Shown here piece after piece: positions 47,861 to 59,009 of a stretch of DNA of 64,000 nucleotides. The stretch's first letter is position 1. Every line of letters begins with the position of its first letter. The notes beneath the pieces are model-generated. The model worked only from the letters and a program-made list of their open reading frames with translations. It did not search any database and was not told where the DNA came from. Location: NCBI RefSeq assembly GCF_031755915.1, contig NC_083379.1:23498001-23562000 (forward strand), given 5' to 3'. The position numbers and the translations under genes are program-made. This DNA comes from Ziziphus jujuba (taxonomy: Eukaryota > Streptophyta > Magnoliopsida > Rosales > Rhamnaceae).

Positions 47861-48214
47861 CTAATGCTTTATCATTTGTTGCTTCAAAAACCTTTCCCTT
47901 CCTAAGTGCAACCAAATCCAATCTCCTGGGTCAAACACTAACATAATAAAATCTAAAAATACATGCTCATTATGGAAAAATTTACACTTTTTAAAGTTAG
48001 CAAATAAGTTTTTCCGAATTTTCAAATTTCCACAAAGTAAAGTTCTCAACAAGGTAGATAAAGTTCTATACAACAAAAACATTTTTAAATAAGCATCTTT
48101 ATGATTCATGACCAGCAATGGTTTCTTACTCAAAATAGCTTTATTAACATCCCCAAAACTCAAATAAATTTTTTTATTTTTCCTTTCTCTTCTTTCTTTT
48201 CCTTTCTCACTCAC
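47861..48214 (-). pseudogene. Gypsy pol remnant: RT piece fused to integrase C-terminus
   Basis: The 117-residue frame contains KKPLLVMNHKDAYL, the lead-in to RT. It then jumps to NLKIRKNLFANFKKCKFFHN, a region of RT well past the catalytic loop, and then directly to VFDPGDWIWLHLGRERFL, the conserved tail of gypsy integrase. The catalytic parts between these are deleted, including the RT Asp-Asp loop and the integrase core. It ends at a stop at 47861. Confidence 0.75.
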
Positions 48215-48238
48215 GAATTCATTGAATTTTATATCACT

Positions 48239-49004
48239 CTAGGGTTTTTCTCCAAGTTTCTCACTCTTGGGTTTGTTAAAATTTTTCCACTCACCCTGGG
48301 TTTTAGAGGACTTACCTTGGACAGCAAGCTCATATTTCCCATCTTGAATGTATGGTGGAACCGTTGGTGCCATACTAGCCTTCTCTTTAAGCCTCTCGAC
48401 TTCCCTCCTTTGTTGCATTTGTAGTTGGACTCTAAAAACCTCCTTTAGGATCAATGGCTCCAGCTTGACCTTCTTACCTTTAAATCTAAAAACAATACAA
48501 TTCTCTCGACCATAATGAGTAGCATCTTTATCAAATTGCCATGGTCTACCTAATAGAATATGTCCGGCATGTATAGGCACAACATCACACAAAACAACAT
48601 CCATATATTTATTAATACTGAATTTTACTTTGGCTTATTTATTAACTTTCATCTCACCAATATCATTAAGCCATCGTAACCTATAAGGTTCTGGATGTTT
48701 AATTGTTTTCAAGCCTAATTTATCTTCCACAAGATTACTATACATTGGTACAACTTCCACTATCAATAATCATACTACAAATCTTACCTTGGATTTCACA
48801 TCGGGTGTGGAAGATGTTCTCTCTTTGAATTTCATCCTTATCTTTGTATGCAGCCAGCACTCTCCTAGAAACCAAGCACAATTCAGAATGGGAAGCATTC
48901 AAAGTTTCGGCCTCACCTTCAAGCTCTTCCTCCTCCTCTTGCTCGGTTTCATCACCACTTTCCTCACTTTTTGATTCTAGCTCACCATTACCTTTTAACA
49001 CCAT
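48239..49004 (-). pseudogene. Gypsy aspartic protease relic
   Basis: The frame from 49004 carries an acidic Glu-rich stretch, then HTRCEIQGKICSMIIDSGSC, with the catalytic D-S-G triad of retroviral-type proteases near 48750. The continuation, in other frames, includes DVVPIHAGHILLGRPWQFD and CIVFRFKGKKVKLEPL from 48604. Protease would cleave the element polyprotein. One break in frame and a stop separate the parts. Confidence 0.8.
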
Positions 49005-50241
49005 GATTCTTCTATTCGAGCATTGGCTAGCGATATGTCCTCATCCCTGGAACTTAAAACAAATAATTTTCCTTGATCTTGAAGGTATAGGATCAGATTT
49101 GACCTCATTTTTATGTGCTTGGACAGATTCGGCTTTAGGCTCATTTCTTGGTTGATTGGTGCTTTTTTCTCCCACCTTCGGCTTTGGCTTTCTTTCATAG
49201 GTTGGATTGTTTCTCCAGCCACTTGGAATTGATCTTCCACTGTTGGAAACTCCTCCAAACTGCTTTCATAGGTTGGATTGTTTCTCCAGCCACTTGGAAT
49301 TGATCTTCCACTGTTGGAAACTCCTCCAAACTGTGAGCCTACACCCCTCCTCTTGAATTGATGTTCTAACTTAATAGCCACATGCAACATATTCTCCAAT
49401 TCCACATATTATTGCAATTCTAGTTGATTGGCTATCTCATGATTCAAACCACCAAGGAATCTTTCCATGGTTGCTTATCTATCCTCATTCATGTTTAACC
49501 TCATCATAAGCTTCTCCATCTCCTTGTAATAATCCTCCACAGACCTACTTCCTTGAAATAAAGATTGAAGCCTTTGATGCACCAACCTATGATAGTGTGA
49601 TGGTACGAATCGCTTCCTCATGGCCCCTTTCATTTGTCGCCATGTAGTGATCAAGTCATCACCAACTCTCCTTCGGGTGTTTTGCTCATTAGTCCACCAT
49701 TGGAGTGCATAATGACCAAATTCCATTTCTGCCAATTTCATCTTCTTGACCTCCGAATAATTATGACAATAAAAAATCATCTCTATTCTCTCTTTCCATT
49801 CTAAATATGCCTCCAGATCACTTTTTCCCATGAAAGATGGAATGTTTACCTTGATAGTCCCTAGATCATCATCTTCATTCCTTGCTGGTCTCCCATGGAT
49901 TGGCCTTTCTTGAGGTTCAAAATTTTCATCAAACCCCTCTTCCAAGTCATCTCCAAAGTTACTTCCCCGAATTCCTCTCTTGGTCGCCCTCGGCCTCCTC
50001 GACCTCGACCTCCATGAACATCTAACCTTATATTCGGCCCTCCTTGTGATGTTTCTATCATGTCCATCCTTTGATCTATGTTATCAAATCGAGCATTCAT
50101 CCATTGGAATTGCTCCAATATAGTCCTCATGTCCGTTTGCTCACCATTCCCCATAGCTCGGGAACCACCATGGAATCCTACGGACTCTTCTTCATTAATT
50201 CTTAAAGGTGGATCTCCTTTTCTCACCCTTGAATCTGCCAT
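48995..50241 (-). pseudogene. Gypsy gag relic
   Basis: ATG at 50241 starts MADSRVRKGDPPLRINEEES. An Arg/Gly-rich segment (GGRGRGGRGRPREE) follows, then, after a frameshift near 49900, the capsid-like core with FMGKSDLEAYLEWKERIEMI, YALQWWTNEQNTRRR and LFQGSRSVEDYYKEMEKLMM, matching plant Retrotrans_gag domains. A zinc-knuckle region is present but damaged near 49030. A 71-bp tandem duplication at 49192-49333 shifts the frame. Gag forms the virus-like particle. Confidence 0.82.
49192..49333. repeat. Perfect 71-bp tandem duplication in gag
   Basis: 49192-49262 and 49263-49333 are the same 71 bases, each starting CTTTCATAGG and ending CTCCTCCAAACTG. Since 71 is not a multiple of three, the copy is read in another frame: the same DNA appears as SGRSIPSGWRNNPTYE and as EDQFQVAGETIQPMKE. 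Confidence 0.95.
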
Positions 50242-51364
50242 GTTAGTATGAATAATACAAAAATAAAATAAGACCTCACCAAATTCACTCCCTCATGTGT
50301 TTCACTCAAACAAGAACTCGACACTCGTGTTTGCACACTAGTTTTGGCTTTTCACCCTCTTTTGAGCTCACACACTCTTGCCTTTTTCCACCCAAAGAAT
50401 TAAATCAAAGTTCTAATTAAAAGACTCATAAAATAGCAATTAGATCACAAGTATGTTTTAATTAAACTTATCAACAAAACAGTAGCAAAAAGCAAGCAAT
50501 ACTGAATGCATTTTTAAACACCTAATTTTTGGCTTTTCTAGACAAAATAAACAAATTAACAAGGAAAATTTTAGAATTAGTAAGAACTGGACCAGATGGT
50601 AAGAGATTAAGGATCCAAGAATAAAAATTTAGAAAAAGAATTTCAAACACGAACAAGAATCAATTCGAACAAAAATAAAGAATAGTGTTGGTTGTTGTTC
50701 TTGTAATTATAGTGTTGTATCAAATCCTTCAACTAATTTTAATCCAAACAATTTAAGCACCCAAAATTGAAATATCTAGCAAAAAAATTAATTCTCCAGC
50801 AACTTCAAATGTTGATTAAATAATCAACAAAACAACAGCTCCAAGAAATTTTCCAGCAACAAATTTCAGCACCAAATTCAACAAAACCGAATTTTTTATT
50901 ATTATTTGGTTTTCTTCTTTTTTTTTTTCACTGAATATTAATCACAACTCCAGTAACAAAAGTTAGCAACCAAATTGCAATTCCAACAGCAAAAACTCAC
51001 CAAACACATGGCCTCCAACAACAAGAATAAAAATGTGCAGTTTTTTTTTTTTTTTTTTTAAATACCGCAAACCTTTTTTTTTTTTTTGAATATATGAATG
51101 CAAATATTTAAGACTAAACCAGTAAAGAAAAATAAAAAAAAGCCAAAATTATCAAGAACAATGATGAAAAACAACCAGCAGACTAGGAAGCAAAAATATG
51201 GTAAAACTAGGAAATCCTAATTCAACTAGGAATGAATTTTTTTGTTTTTTTAAATATGATGAACGTGTGTAATGATAGAAGCAACCTTAGCATAATGCCA
51301 AAATTGAAAAATAACACAAAAACAAATAAAACAAATAAAGGTAGATCAAACCTAAACAAAATTT
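50242..51364 (-). other. Untranslated leader of the deleted gypsy element
   Basis: AT-rich non-coding sequence between the PBS and the gag ATG, with poly-T/A runs near 51040-51060 and 51074-51087. No gene seen. Confidence 0.6.
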
Positions 51365-51377
51365 GGCTATGATACCA
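51365..51377 (-). other. Primer-binding site of the gypsy element
   Basis: Read on the minus strand this is TGGTATCATAGCC, two bases after the LTR end. It is the standard initiator-Met tRNA site of plant LTR elements (TGGTATCAGAGCC) with one change. Confidence 0.85.
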
Positions 51378-51379
51378 AA

Positions 51380-52221
51380 TGATACAAACCTAAGACGACC
51401 TGCTCCTAAAGCCGTATAATATTAGCTCGGATCCAATTATGCTCAAGTTCTAATGGTAACCTTGACCCCTAACCAACCTATGATTAGAAACCTTGGTATA
51501 TAATGAAGATGCCACAATAGGTGATGGAAGTCTTATTGATAAGTCAAACTAAAACACTCACTCTCTAATGATGTTTTAGATGTTCAAAAGAACAAAAAGA
51601 AATTCAATCTCACAAAATAAATTCTGAATATTATCAATGGTGTGTTCTTCTTCAAAAACAAGCCCTTTTATAGGCTAAGAGAAAATAAAATAAAATCCTA
51701 AAACAAAAAGGAAAAACCGGCCATGCAATGAAGAATCCTAATATGGCTGAAAGTCTCCTCCTTCCTAATCTAATTTGGATTAATTAATTCATTTATTTTT
51801 GAATTAGGAATTAATTAATTTATAATGAAAATAATAAAAAAATAATAACTTTCCTAAACTTATTTTTCCAGAAAAAAAAAAGTAATGGTAATTTCCTAAA
51901 ACAAAAAGTAGAATCAAATTAGGAAACTAAAATACTAACTTTTTGACTAAGTTGACTTTGATCAATGTTTGACCAATTTGAGCTCCAAATCAGCTTTAAT
52001 ATGCTTTTTAGGATGCCAAATAAGCTTATTATGGTGTCCTAAACGTTTTCCTTGCTTGGAAGAAAGAGAAAAAACCAACTCAGTAAAATACAGTAAAGCC
52101 AGCGAAAAATACAACAATTTTCGGCCAAATTTTGAAGCTGTCCGTACAAGTTGGTTTTAATTTTACTTTGACTTGTTTCCGTGACCTCTTAATGATATTT
52201 ATTGAATCCATAAAGAATTGG
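51380..52221 (-). repeat. 5' LTR of the deleted gypsy element, truncated at its start
   Basis: It aligns with the inverse of the solo LTR at 57129-58264, from ATGGATTC at 52200 down to the end AGGTTTGTATCA at 51380. It shares CTTATCAATAGG-like and CCGGCCATGCAATG blocks. The first ~300 bp of the LTR are missing where the next LTR abuts at 52222. Confidence 0.8.
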
Positions 52222-53033
52222 TGATACGAATCTAGAGCGACCTGCCTCTAAACCCGTAACAAAGATTGAATTAGACCGTCTAATTACAAGTTATCGATGG
52301 AAGACCTCGATCCGTTACCTATATTTAAGGTAAGAACCTTGGTATGGTGAAGATGCCACAATAGGGTGCGGAATAACCTATTGATAAGTCAAATTTGAAC
52401 TCCACAAGCAAAGCTTGAAAAGTTCGATATAGTTATTAGAGAACCAAGAGAATCATTCTCACTTTGAATCAAAATTATAATCTGAATTTTATTCATGATT
52501 TGTGTGCTTTTAAATAGGCAAAATAAATTACAAAGCTTTCCTAAATTTGTGAAAATAATTATAGACAAAAATTAGGTTTAGGAAAAGCGTATATCATCTT
52601 CCACGTGGCAAAAATGCCATGTCACCATATGATGCCACATCACCATCCATGTCATCAAATCATGCCACATCACCATATTGTTGGATTCCATACGTTAGGC
52701 TTTCTTTCATGTGGCATCCTCCGTTCCAATCATATGGACCAATTTTGATTCATCTGCCGTAATGAACTTGCTTTCTTGGGATGTGAACACCTCTTGGATT
52801 AAACCATTTAGTGCTTCTTTAAACCTCTTTGCTCTTGCCCTGGTTATTGGTCCCGTAGAGACTTGAAATGGCTCTGGACTCCATCTTGGGGTGCTCCTGG
52901 TCATGTCCTCATCATTCCCCTCCTCTTGAAAATGATTTGTCCTCAAATCATCACCTGCACAAAAAGGAGATAAATCAGCGACATTAAAAGTAGCACTCAC
53001 ATTATACTCACCTTGAAGATCCAACTTGCCACA
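52222..53033 (-). mobile_element. 3' end of another Ty3/gypsy element: pol C-terminus plus LTR
   Basis: The minus strand from about 53030 gives KLDLQGEYNVSATFNVADLS and GDDLRTNHFQEE, the end of plant gypsy integrase, then GPITRARAKRFKEALNGLIQ, and a stop at 52707. The LTR probably starts TGATGAGGACATG at 52914 and ends AGATTCGTATCA at 52222, about 693 bp. A 30-bp direct repeat lies at 52617-52676. At its low side it abuts the truncated LTR of the neighbouring element; at its high side it runs into the copia 5' LTR. Confidence 0.7.
52617..52676. repeat. Tandem 30-bp repeat in the gypsy LTR
   Basis: Two units, 52617-52646 and 52647-52676, each start CCATGTCA and end CATGCCACATCACCAT or GATGCCACATCACCAT. 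They differ at few positions. Confidence 0.85.
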
Positions 53034-53452
53034 TTTGAAGTTCAAAATCTCACCAACTTTTGCCACATTTGTGCACTCACATGTGAGCTGGTGGTTGAAC
53101 GATTATGTGTAATTTTTGAATTTTAAAAACTTCCATTGGATCTCATACAAAATTTACATGTGTGAGACAAGTTTTATATCTATATAATGCAACAAATGAA
53201 TGAAATGGAATGATGAATTGTGCTGTCTAGTTTGTATAGCCTAATTTTAGCATCTTCTCTTCTTCTTCATCTTTTTCTTCTTCCTTCCAAACAAAAACCC
53301 TAACAAACCTAAATATCACCATACCAAAAAACAAACACAAAAATCACCTAAACACCAAACCAAAAATCGGATTAAGGGTTCTACACAAGACTAACACCTT
53401 GTGTACAATACTCTTGGCCACGTGAACCCAAAAACTACAACAAACTCCAACA
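53034..53452 (+). repeat. Truncated 5' LTR of copia element 2
   Basis: It aligns from TTGAAGTTCAAAATCTCACC with the 3' LTR from about 59393 onward to the ends. Conserved parts include a putative TATA box (CTATATAATG at 53180-53189 and 59560-59569). Upstream of 53034 the sequence is gypsy pol, not LTR. Confidence 0.85.
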
Positions 53453-53464
53453 TGGTATCAGAGC
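53453..53464 (+). other. Primer-binding site of copia element 2
   Basis: TGGTATCAGAGC, complementary to the 3' end of initiator-Met tRNA, follows the LTR end with no gap. Confidence 0.92.
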
Positions 53465-53636
53465 TTTGTTTGAACCATTTAGGGACATTGTGTGCTTTAT
53501 TTCTAGCCTGTTTTATTGTGAGAGGACCCCCATTTCATTCCTTTCATTTTGGTTTGAAATGGTATAAAAATCTAGCTAGAAAACTCACCCAAAATCTAAC
53601 CCAAAAGTTAGTTTCTTCAAAATCTGGTTTTATGTC

Positions 53637-54690
53637 ATGGCTTTTCAAAGTTTTGAACCACCCACTTGATCAAAATTTGAGGGCCAAAACTACTCGATTT
53701 GGAGCATAAAGATGAAAGCCTACCTACAAGCCTTTTGGACTTTGAGATGTCATGGAAGAAAGTTATGAAGTTGAGGAGTTGAGAACAAATGCCACACAAG
53801 CACAAAGACTTGCACATGAGACCAAGATAGCTAAAGGATTCAAGGCCTTAACAGCCCTTCATTCTTTGGTGAGTGATCCATCTTTACTAGAATCATGTCA
53901 TGTACATGTACTAGAGAAGTTTGGTTAAAGTTGTAAGAAGAATTTCAAGAAAACACTAGGACTAGACAAATGGAAGTTTTGAACTTAAGAAGAGAGTTTG
54001 AAACAATTAGAATGAAAGAAAATGAGTTGGCTAAGGAGTTCACTGATAGACTACTAAGAGTTATAAACCAAATTAGAGTCCTTAGAGAGCCATTGACCGA
54101 CCAAAAGGTTGTAGAGAAGGTATTGTGAGCTTACCCGAAAAGTTTGAAGCTAAGATTTCTTCCCTTGAGGAATCAAGGAATCTTAGTGATATTACTTTGA
54201 GTGAGCTTATCAATGCCTTCCAAGCAACCGAATAAAAAAGATCCACAAGAAAGAATGAGTCTTTGGAAAGTGCTTTTATATCTAATCACAGCAAAAAATA
54301 ATAATAAAATGAACAACAACAAGAACAAAGGAGGAACCAGTTATGGAGATTTCAACAATAACAACAATGCAAGGCAAAAACAAAGAGGACAACTACAAAA
54401 CTATGGAGGTTATCCACCATGCCCCTATTGCAAAAAGCATGGACATGCACCAAACAAGTGTTTTTGGATACCGGAAGCAACTTGTGACAAATGTGGGCAA
54501 AGAGGATATGTTGGCAAAATATGCAAGCAAGGAAGGCAACAAGAAAATGTGGTAAATGAGGAGGCCGAGACTTTATCTGTGGCTACATGCCTTAAAGCTA
54601 CAAGTAGTGGTCTTGGTTGGTTGGTAGATAGTGGTTGCTCACAGCACATGACATTTGAAGAATCCAACTTTATGGAGCTTAACTGATCCT
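53637..54690 (+). pseudogene. Copia gag and protease relic
   Basis: ATG at 53637 gives MAFQSFEPPT before a frame break. Later parts are in changing frames: EELRTNATQAQRLAHETKIA near 53780, and from 54201 a frame with an Asn-rich stretch and two zinc knuckles. The first is CPYCKKHGHAPNKC (C-x2-C-x4-H-x4-C, intact). The second is CDKCGQRGYVGKIC, in which the His is replaced by Tyr. Protease starts GWLVDSGCSQHMT, with the D-S-G active site, and stops at 54684. Confidence 0.82.
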
Positions 54691-54725
54691 ACAAGACAAG
54701 TGTAAAGATTGGAAATGGAAGTTTC

Positions 54726-55600
54726 ATGGATGTAGAAGGAAAAAGAGACATATCTTTGAACACCAATAAAGGTATAAAACTTACCCAAAAGATTCTATAT
54801 GTGCCTTCATTGTGTGAAAACTTGTTGAGTGTTGCACAATTGATTGAAAAGGGATATGTTTTGAACTTTGGTTGTGATGGTTGTTTGATATTGGATGCTT
54901 TTGGAAATGGGGTGTTTAAAGTTGCCTTGAAAGATAAAAGCTATAAGTTGAATTTACTAGATAGTGAACAAGCTTTTAGAAGCAAAGTTGAGTCCTTTTC
55001 TCAACTTTGGTATAAAAGGCTTGGTCACTTTAGTTATAGTGCAATGAAGAATACAAATGCTTTGGTGAATGATATGCCTTTGATTGATGATGTTAAAAAT
55101 GTATATGAAGTTTGTCAACTTGGAAATCAACTAGGTTGCCATTTCCTAAAAATGGTGCATGGAGAGCCAAGGAGAAGTTAGAACTTGTTCATTCAGATGT
55201 ATGTGGTCCCATGAGTATATCTTCCTTGAGTGGTTGTAGATATTTTATCACCTTTATTGATAACTACTCTAGGATGTGTTGGGTTTATTTTCTCATACAT
55301 AAGTCACAAATTCTAGAAAATTTTATGGAATTCAAGAAGTTGGCTGAAAATCAAAGTAGGTCCACTTTGAAGTGCTTGAATACCGACAATGGTGGTGAAT
55401 ATACTAGCCTAGCTCTTGAAGATTTTTGCAACGGAAGTGGTATAATTCATCAATTTACCACACCATACACACCACCACAAAATGGTGTGTGTGAGAGGAA
55501 GAATAGGACATTAATGGAGATCGCTAAGTGTATGATACATGAAAAGAACACGCCACAAAAATTTTGGGCCGAGGCTATCTATACTAGTTCTTACATCTAA
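54726..55600 (+). pseudogene. Copia integrase relic
   Basis: Two overlapping frames (54726-55181 and 55112-55600) hold LTQKILYVPSLCENLLSVAQ, LWYKRLGHFSYSAM (zinc-finger His region), and the core with ELVHSDVCGPMS, LNTDNGGEYTS and TPPQNGVCERKNRTLMEIAK, that is, the D, D and E of the catalytic triad. One frame change near 55115-55180 and a stop at 55598 break it. It would have inserted element cDNA. Confidence 0.85.
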
Positions 55601-57123
55601 AATTGATGCTTCACCAAATCCATTGAAGGCAAGACACCCTATGAGTTATGGTTTGGAGAGAAACCATCTTTAGAGAATATAAAAGTATTTGGTAGTGTGT
55701 GCTTTCTCCATGTTCACTCAGACATGAGAGATAAGCTTGACAAGATAGTAAATGTTGGTGTCTTGGTGGGATATAGTGAGGTTACCAAAGGCTTTAGGGT
55801 CTATAACCTAGAGACCAAAAAGCTTGTGGTAACTAGAGATGTGAAGATTGATGAGAATGTAAAATGGGATTGGAGTAAGGATGAGCTATTGGGTAATGAG
55901 GATGAGCCACGGTTTGAAAAAGAAAATGAAGAAAGAAATGTTAAAAACAAAAATGATGATGAAAGGATGATGATCTACTCCAAGAAACCATTAGAGCCGA
56001 TTTGGAAGTTGGTAATGGTGTTAGAGGAGAAAGATCTATGTCCGAGATGTGTGAAAGGTATAACGTTGCACTTGGTGACCTTATATGTGTGCAAGAGGCC
56101 TTAATGAAGAAAGAGTAGAAGGAAGCAATGGATGTGGAAATGGAGATGATTGAGAATAATGAGACTTGGTCCTTGATCACTAAATCGAAAAACAAGAAAG
56201 CAATTGGTGTCAAATGGATCTTTAGAACCAAATACAATTTGGCTAGCACCATTTAAAACACAAGGCAAGGTTAGTGGTCAATGCACAACAAGCTCGAGTT
56301 GACTATGGGGAGATGTTTGCACCCGTAGCAAACATGGAAACCAATAGACTCATCCTTAATCTTTTGGCTACCAAGCAATAGAGTGTGTTTCACTTGGATA
56401 TCGGTGTTCTTGAATGGTGTGTTACAAGAAGAAGTGTATGTGAAGTAGTCGGAGGGCTATGTGGTTCAAGGGTCTGAAGATAAGTTTTATATGCTTCACA
56501 AAGGCTTATATGGTATTAAGCAAGCACCTAGGGCTTGGTATGGAAGGATTGATGGCTACATGCTTGGACATGGCTTTAGGAGGAGCCAAAATGAACCCCT
56601 TTTGTATGTGAGGATTGAAGGAAGTATGATAGTGGTCTTTTTGTATGTGGATGACTTATTGGTCACCAGTGAGGACCCAAAGAATGTGGAATAGCTAAGG
56701 CATGAACTTGAGGAGAAGTTTCAGATGTCTAGCTTGGGTCTCATGAATTACTTCCTTGGTGTGGAAGTAATGCAATGCCAAAGAGGAATAGTTATATCAT
56801 AAGAAAAGTACATCAATGATCTCTTGAAGAAGTTTAATCTTGAAGAATGCAACCCAATAAGCACTCCAATGATCCAAGGAGAGAAGTACCAAAAGGAGGA
56901 TTGAACATCGAAGGTAAATCCTACTCTTTATCAATCCTTGATTGGTCGTTTGCTTTATGTGTGCTCATTTAGGCCGAATATTATGTATGTCGTGTGTGTG
57001 CTCTTAAGATACATGCAAGCACCCACCCAAACTCATCTTAGAGATGCCAAAAGAATTCTTAGGTATCTTAAGGGTACTAGTGATTATGGAGTTTAGTATG
57101 AAGCAAAGGATGAGTTGAAGCTT
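55601..57123 (+). pseudogene. Copia integrase tail and reverse transcriptase relic
   Basis: The frame at 55697 contains GVLVGYSEVTKGFRVYNLET, the usual integrase C-terminal segment, then a charged linker. RT follows from about 56130 in broken frames: NNETWSLITKSKNKKAIGVK-like coding near 56155, LYGIKQAPRAWYGRIDGYML and FLYVDDLLVTSED (56630-56670, intact Asp-Asp catalytic loop) with a stop at 56692, and then LGVEVMQCQRG-like coding and a segment that reaches ELKLVG at 57124, where the solo LTR begins. Confidence 0.8.
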
Positions 57124-58269
57124 GTTGGTGATGCGAATCCATCCATGCCCTCACAACCTACAACCTATTGGGTTACTGACCTGATACGAATGAAAACCGG
57201 ATCGATCATTAGGGCTCAAGCTAAGAGGTTTAGGGAAAAAATTTCTGCCTTTATCCATGGGGTAATTCATTCTCAAGAGCACTTCTCCATACCCAAAGAT
57301 CCAAAGACCTATTTTGAAAATACAAGTGGTGGAAGCCGGGTACGGACCCAGGTAGCAGTTTTGATGCATTTATGGAGTCCGAGCAGCAATAAATGGTTCC
57401 AAATATTTATGGATTCTATAAATATCACTAAGAGGTCATGGAAACAAGTCAAGGCAGAAGAAAAATCAACTTGTACAGACTTGTACGGATAGCTTCAAAA
57501 TTTGGCCAAAAATTGCTGTATTTTGTGTTGGCTTTACTATATTTTGCTGAGTTGGTTTTTTCTCTTTCTTCCAAGCAAGGAAAATGTGTGAGACTCCATA
57601 ATAAGCTTATTTTTAATCCTAAAAAGCATATTGAAGCTGATTTGGAGCTCAAATAAGTCAAAAATTGGTCAAAGTCAACTTAGTTAAAAAGCTAATATTT
57701 TAGTTTCCTAATTTGATTCTACTTTTTGTTTTAGGAAATTACCATTACTTTTTGGATTTTATTTATTGATTTTCTGAACAAATAAGTTTAGGAAAGTTAT
57801 TATTTTATTAGTTTCATTGTAAATTAATTAATTCCTAATTCAAAATGAAGGAATTAATTAATCCAAATTAGATTAGGAAAGGAGGAGACTTTCGGCCATA
57901 TTAGGATTCTTCATTGCATGGCCGGTTTTTCCTTTTTATTTTAGGGTTTTATTTTGTTGTCTCTTAGCCTATAAAAGGGCTTATTTTTTTAGGAAGAACA
58001 CACCATTAATAATATTCAGAATTTATTTTGTGAGATTGAATTTCTCCTTGCTCTTTTGAACACATAAAACACCATTAGAGAGTAAGTGTTTTAGTTTTGA
58101 CTTATCAATAGGCTTTCCATCACCTATTGTGGCGTCTTCATTATATACCAAGGTTTCTAATCATAGGTTGGTTATGGATCAAGGTGACCATTAGAACTTA
58201 AACATAATTAGATCTGAGCTATTATAATACGGGTTGAGGAGCAGGTCATCATAGATTTGTATCAGTTGG
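57124..58269 (+). mobile_element. Gypsy solo LTR inserted in copia element 2
   Basis: The LTR runs from TGATGCGAATCC at 57129 to GATTTGTATCA at 58264 (1136 bp). It is flanked by GTTGG on both sides (57124-57128 and 58265-58269). Removing it and one GTTGG joins the copia frame from ELKLVG to GYSDSDLAG. Its first ~350 bp have an open frame (to 57492) with RAQAKRFREKISAFI, resembling the C-terminal tail of gypsy polyproteins. No internal domain remains. Confidence 0.93.
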
Positions 58270-58747
58270 TTATTCGGATAGTGATTTGGCAGGCTGCATT
58301 GATGATATGAGAAGTACTTTAGGCTATTAGTTTTCACTTAGGAGTGCTGCTTTCTCATGGAATGCAAAGAAGCAAAGCACAACGACTCAAAGTACCGCGG
58401 AAGCCGAATACATTGCTTGCTCAACTTATATAAACCAATTTATATGGTTAAGGAAGTTGATGGGAAATCTTGGTCATACTCAAAAAGATCCAACCATCAT
58501 CAAATATGACAACACTTCAGCAATTTCAATAGCCAAGAACCCGATACGACATGGAAGAGCAAAACATATTCCGGTGAAGTATCATTCCACGAGGTGGTTT
58601 GAAGATCTTGGAGAAGTTTGTTCGGAGTATGTGAATTCAGAGGAGAACCTTGCGGATGTGTTCACAAAGCCACTTAGAAAGACCAGATTTAAGGCATTGA
58701 GGTCTCTCCTTAATGTCTCTAGCAAGATTACCAAGGAGGAGTGCTGA
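58270..58747 (+). pseudogene. Copia RNase H relic, continuing after the solo LTR
   Basis: The frame resumes with SDSDLAGCIDDMRSTLGY, a stop replacing the next residue, then WNAKKQSTTTQSTAEAEYIA, KYDNTSAISIAKNPIRHGRA, HSTRWFEDLGEVCSEYVN and ADVFTKPL, ending at 58747. These are the standard RNase H motifs of plant copia pol. Confidence 0.88.
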
Positions 58748-59009
58748 AAAGGTGGTAATCTTGCCACCTTGTACAAGCCAAAGTTCACCAAGATTTGCAC
58801 CCTCTTTCTTTGTTTACAAGAATTATTTTGTTGAATGTCTTAAAGCAATATTTATGTTATATTTTATGTTCCTTTTAATGCCTTTTGAATGCCTAAGTTT
58901 TATTGTATTTAGCATATTTTATTGCCTTTTGAATGCCTAGGTTTTGTTGTATTTAGCATAGGAATCCTCTCTTTGTTGGGTTTTGATTTTGTTTTATAAA
59001 ATGGGTATA
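58748..59009 (+). other. 3' untranslated region of copia element 2
   Basis: Non-coding sequence before the 3' LTR with two near-identical segments, TTTTATTGCCTTTTGAATGCC (58917 on) resembling TTTAATGCCTTTTGAATGCC (58873 on), each followed by TA(A/G)GTTTTATTGTATTTAGCA or a variant. No clear polypurine tract is seen next to the LTR. Confidence 0.55.

Larger units (their letters stand above)
47861..52221 (-). mobile_element. Internally deleted Ty3/gypsy retrotransposon (LTR, PBS, gag, protease, pol scraps)
   Basis: On the minus strand, in order: a 5'-truncated LTR (52221-51380, ending AGGTTTGTATCA), a primer-binding site TGGTATCATAGCC (51377-51365) fitting initiator-Met tRNA with one mismatch, a leader, gag from 50241, an aspartic protease, and a short RT remnant joined to the C-terminal end of integrase. 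Most of RT, all RNase H and most of integrase are missing, so the element could only ever have moved with help from another. It ends abruptly at 47861 against the long LTR copy C. Confidence 0.8.

Noticed and set aside
48101..49155. Plus-strand frames of 61-107 codons
   Set aside because: Shadows of the gypsy protease and gag on the minus strand; their Ser/Leu-rich composition reflects the antisense of Glu-rich coding.
57438..57661. Short frames on both strands within the gypsy LTR, also present in the copies at 51969-52160 and 63382-63627
   Set aside because: Repeated because the LTR is repeated; located downstream of the pol-tail frame, frames differ between copies and no domain is recognisable.
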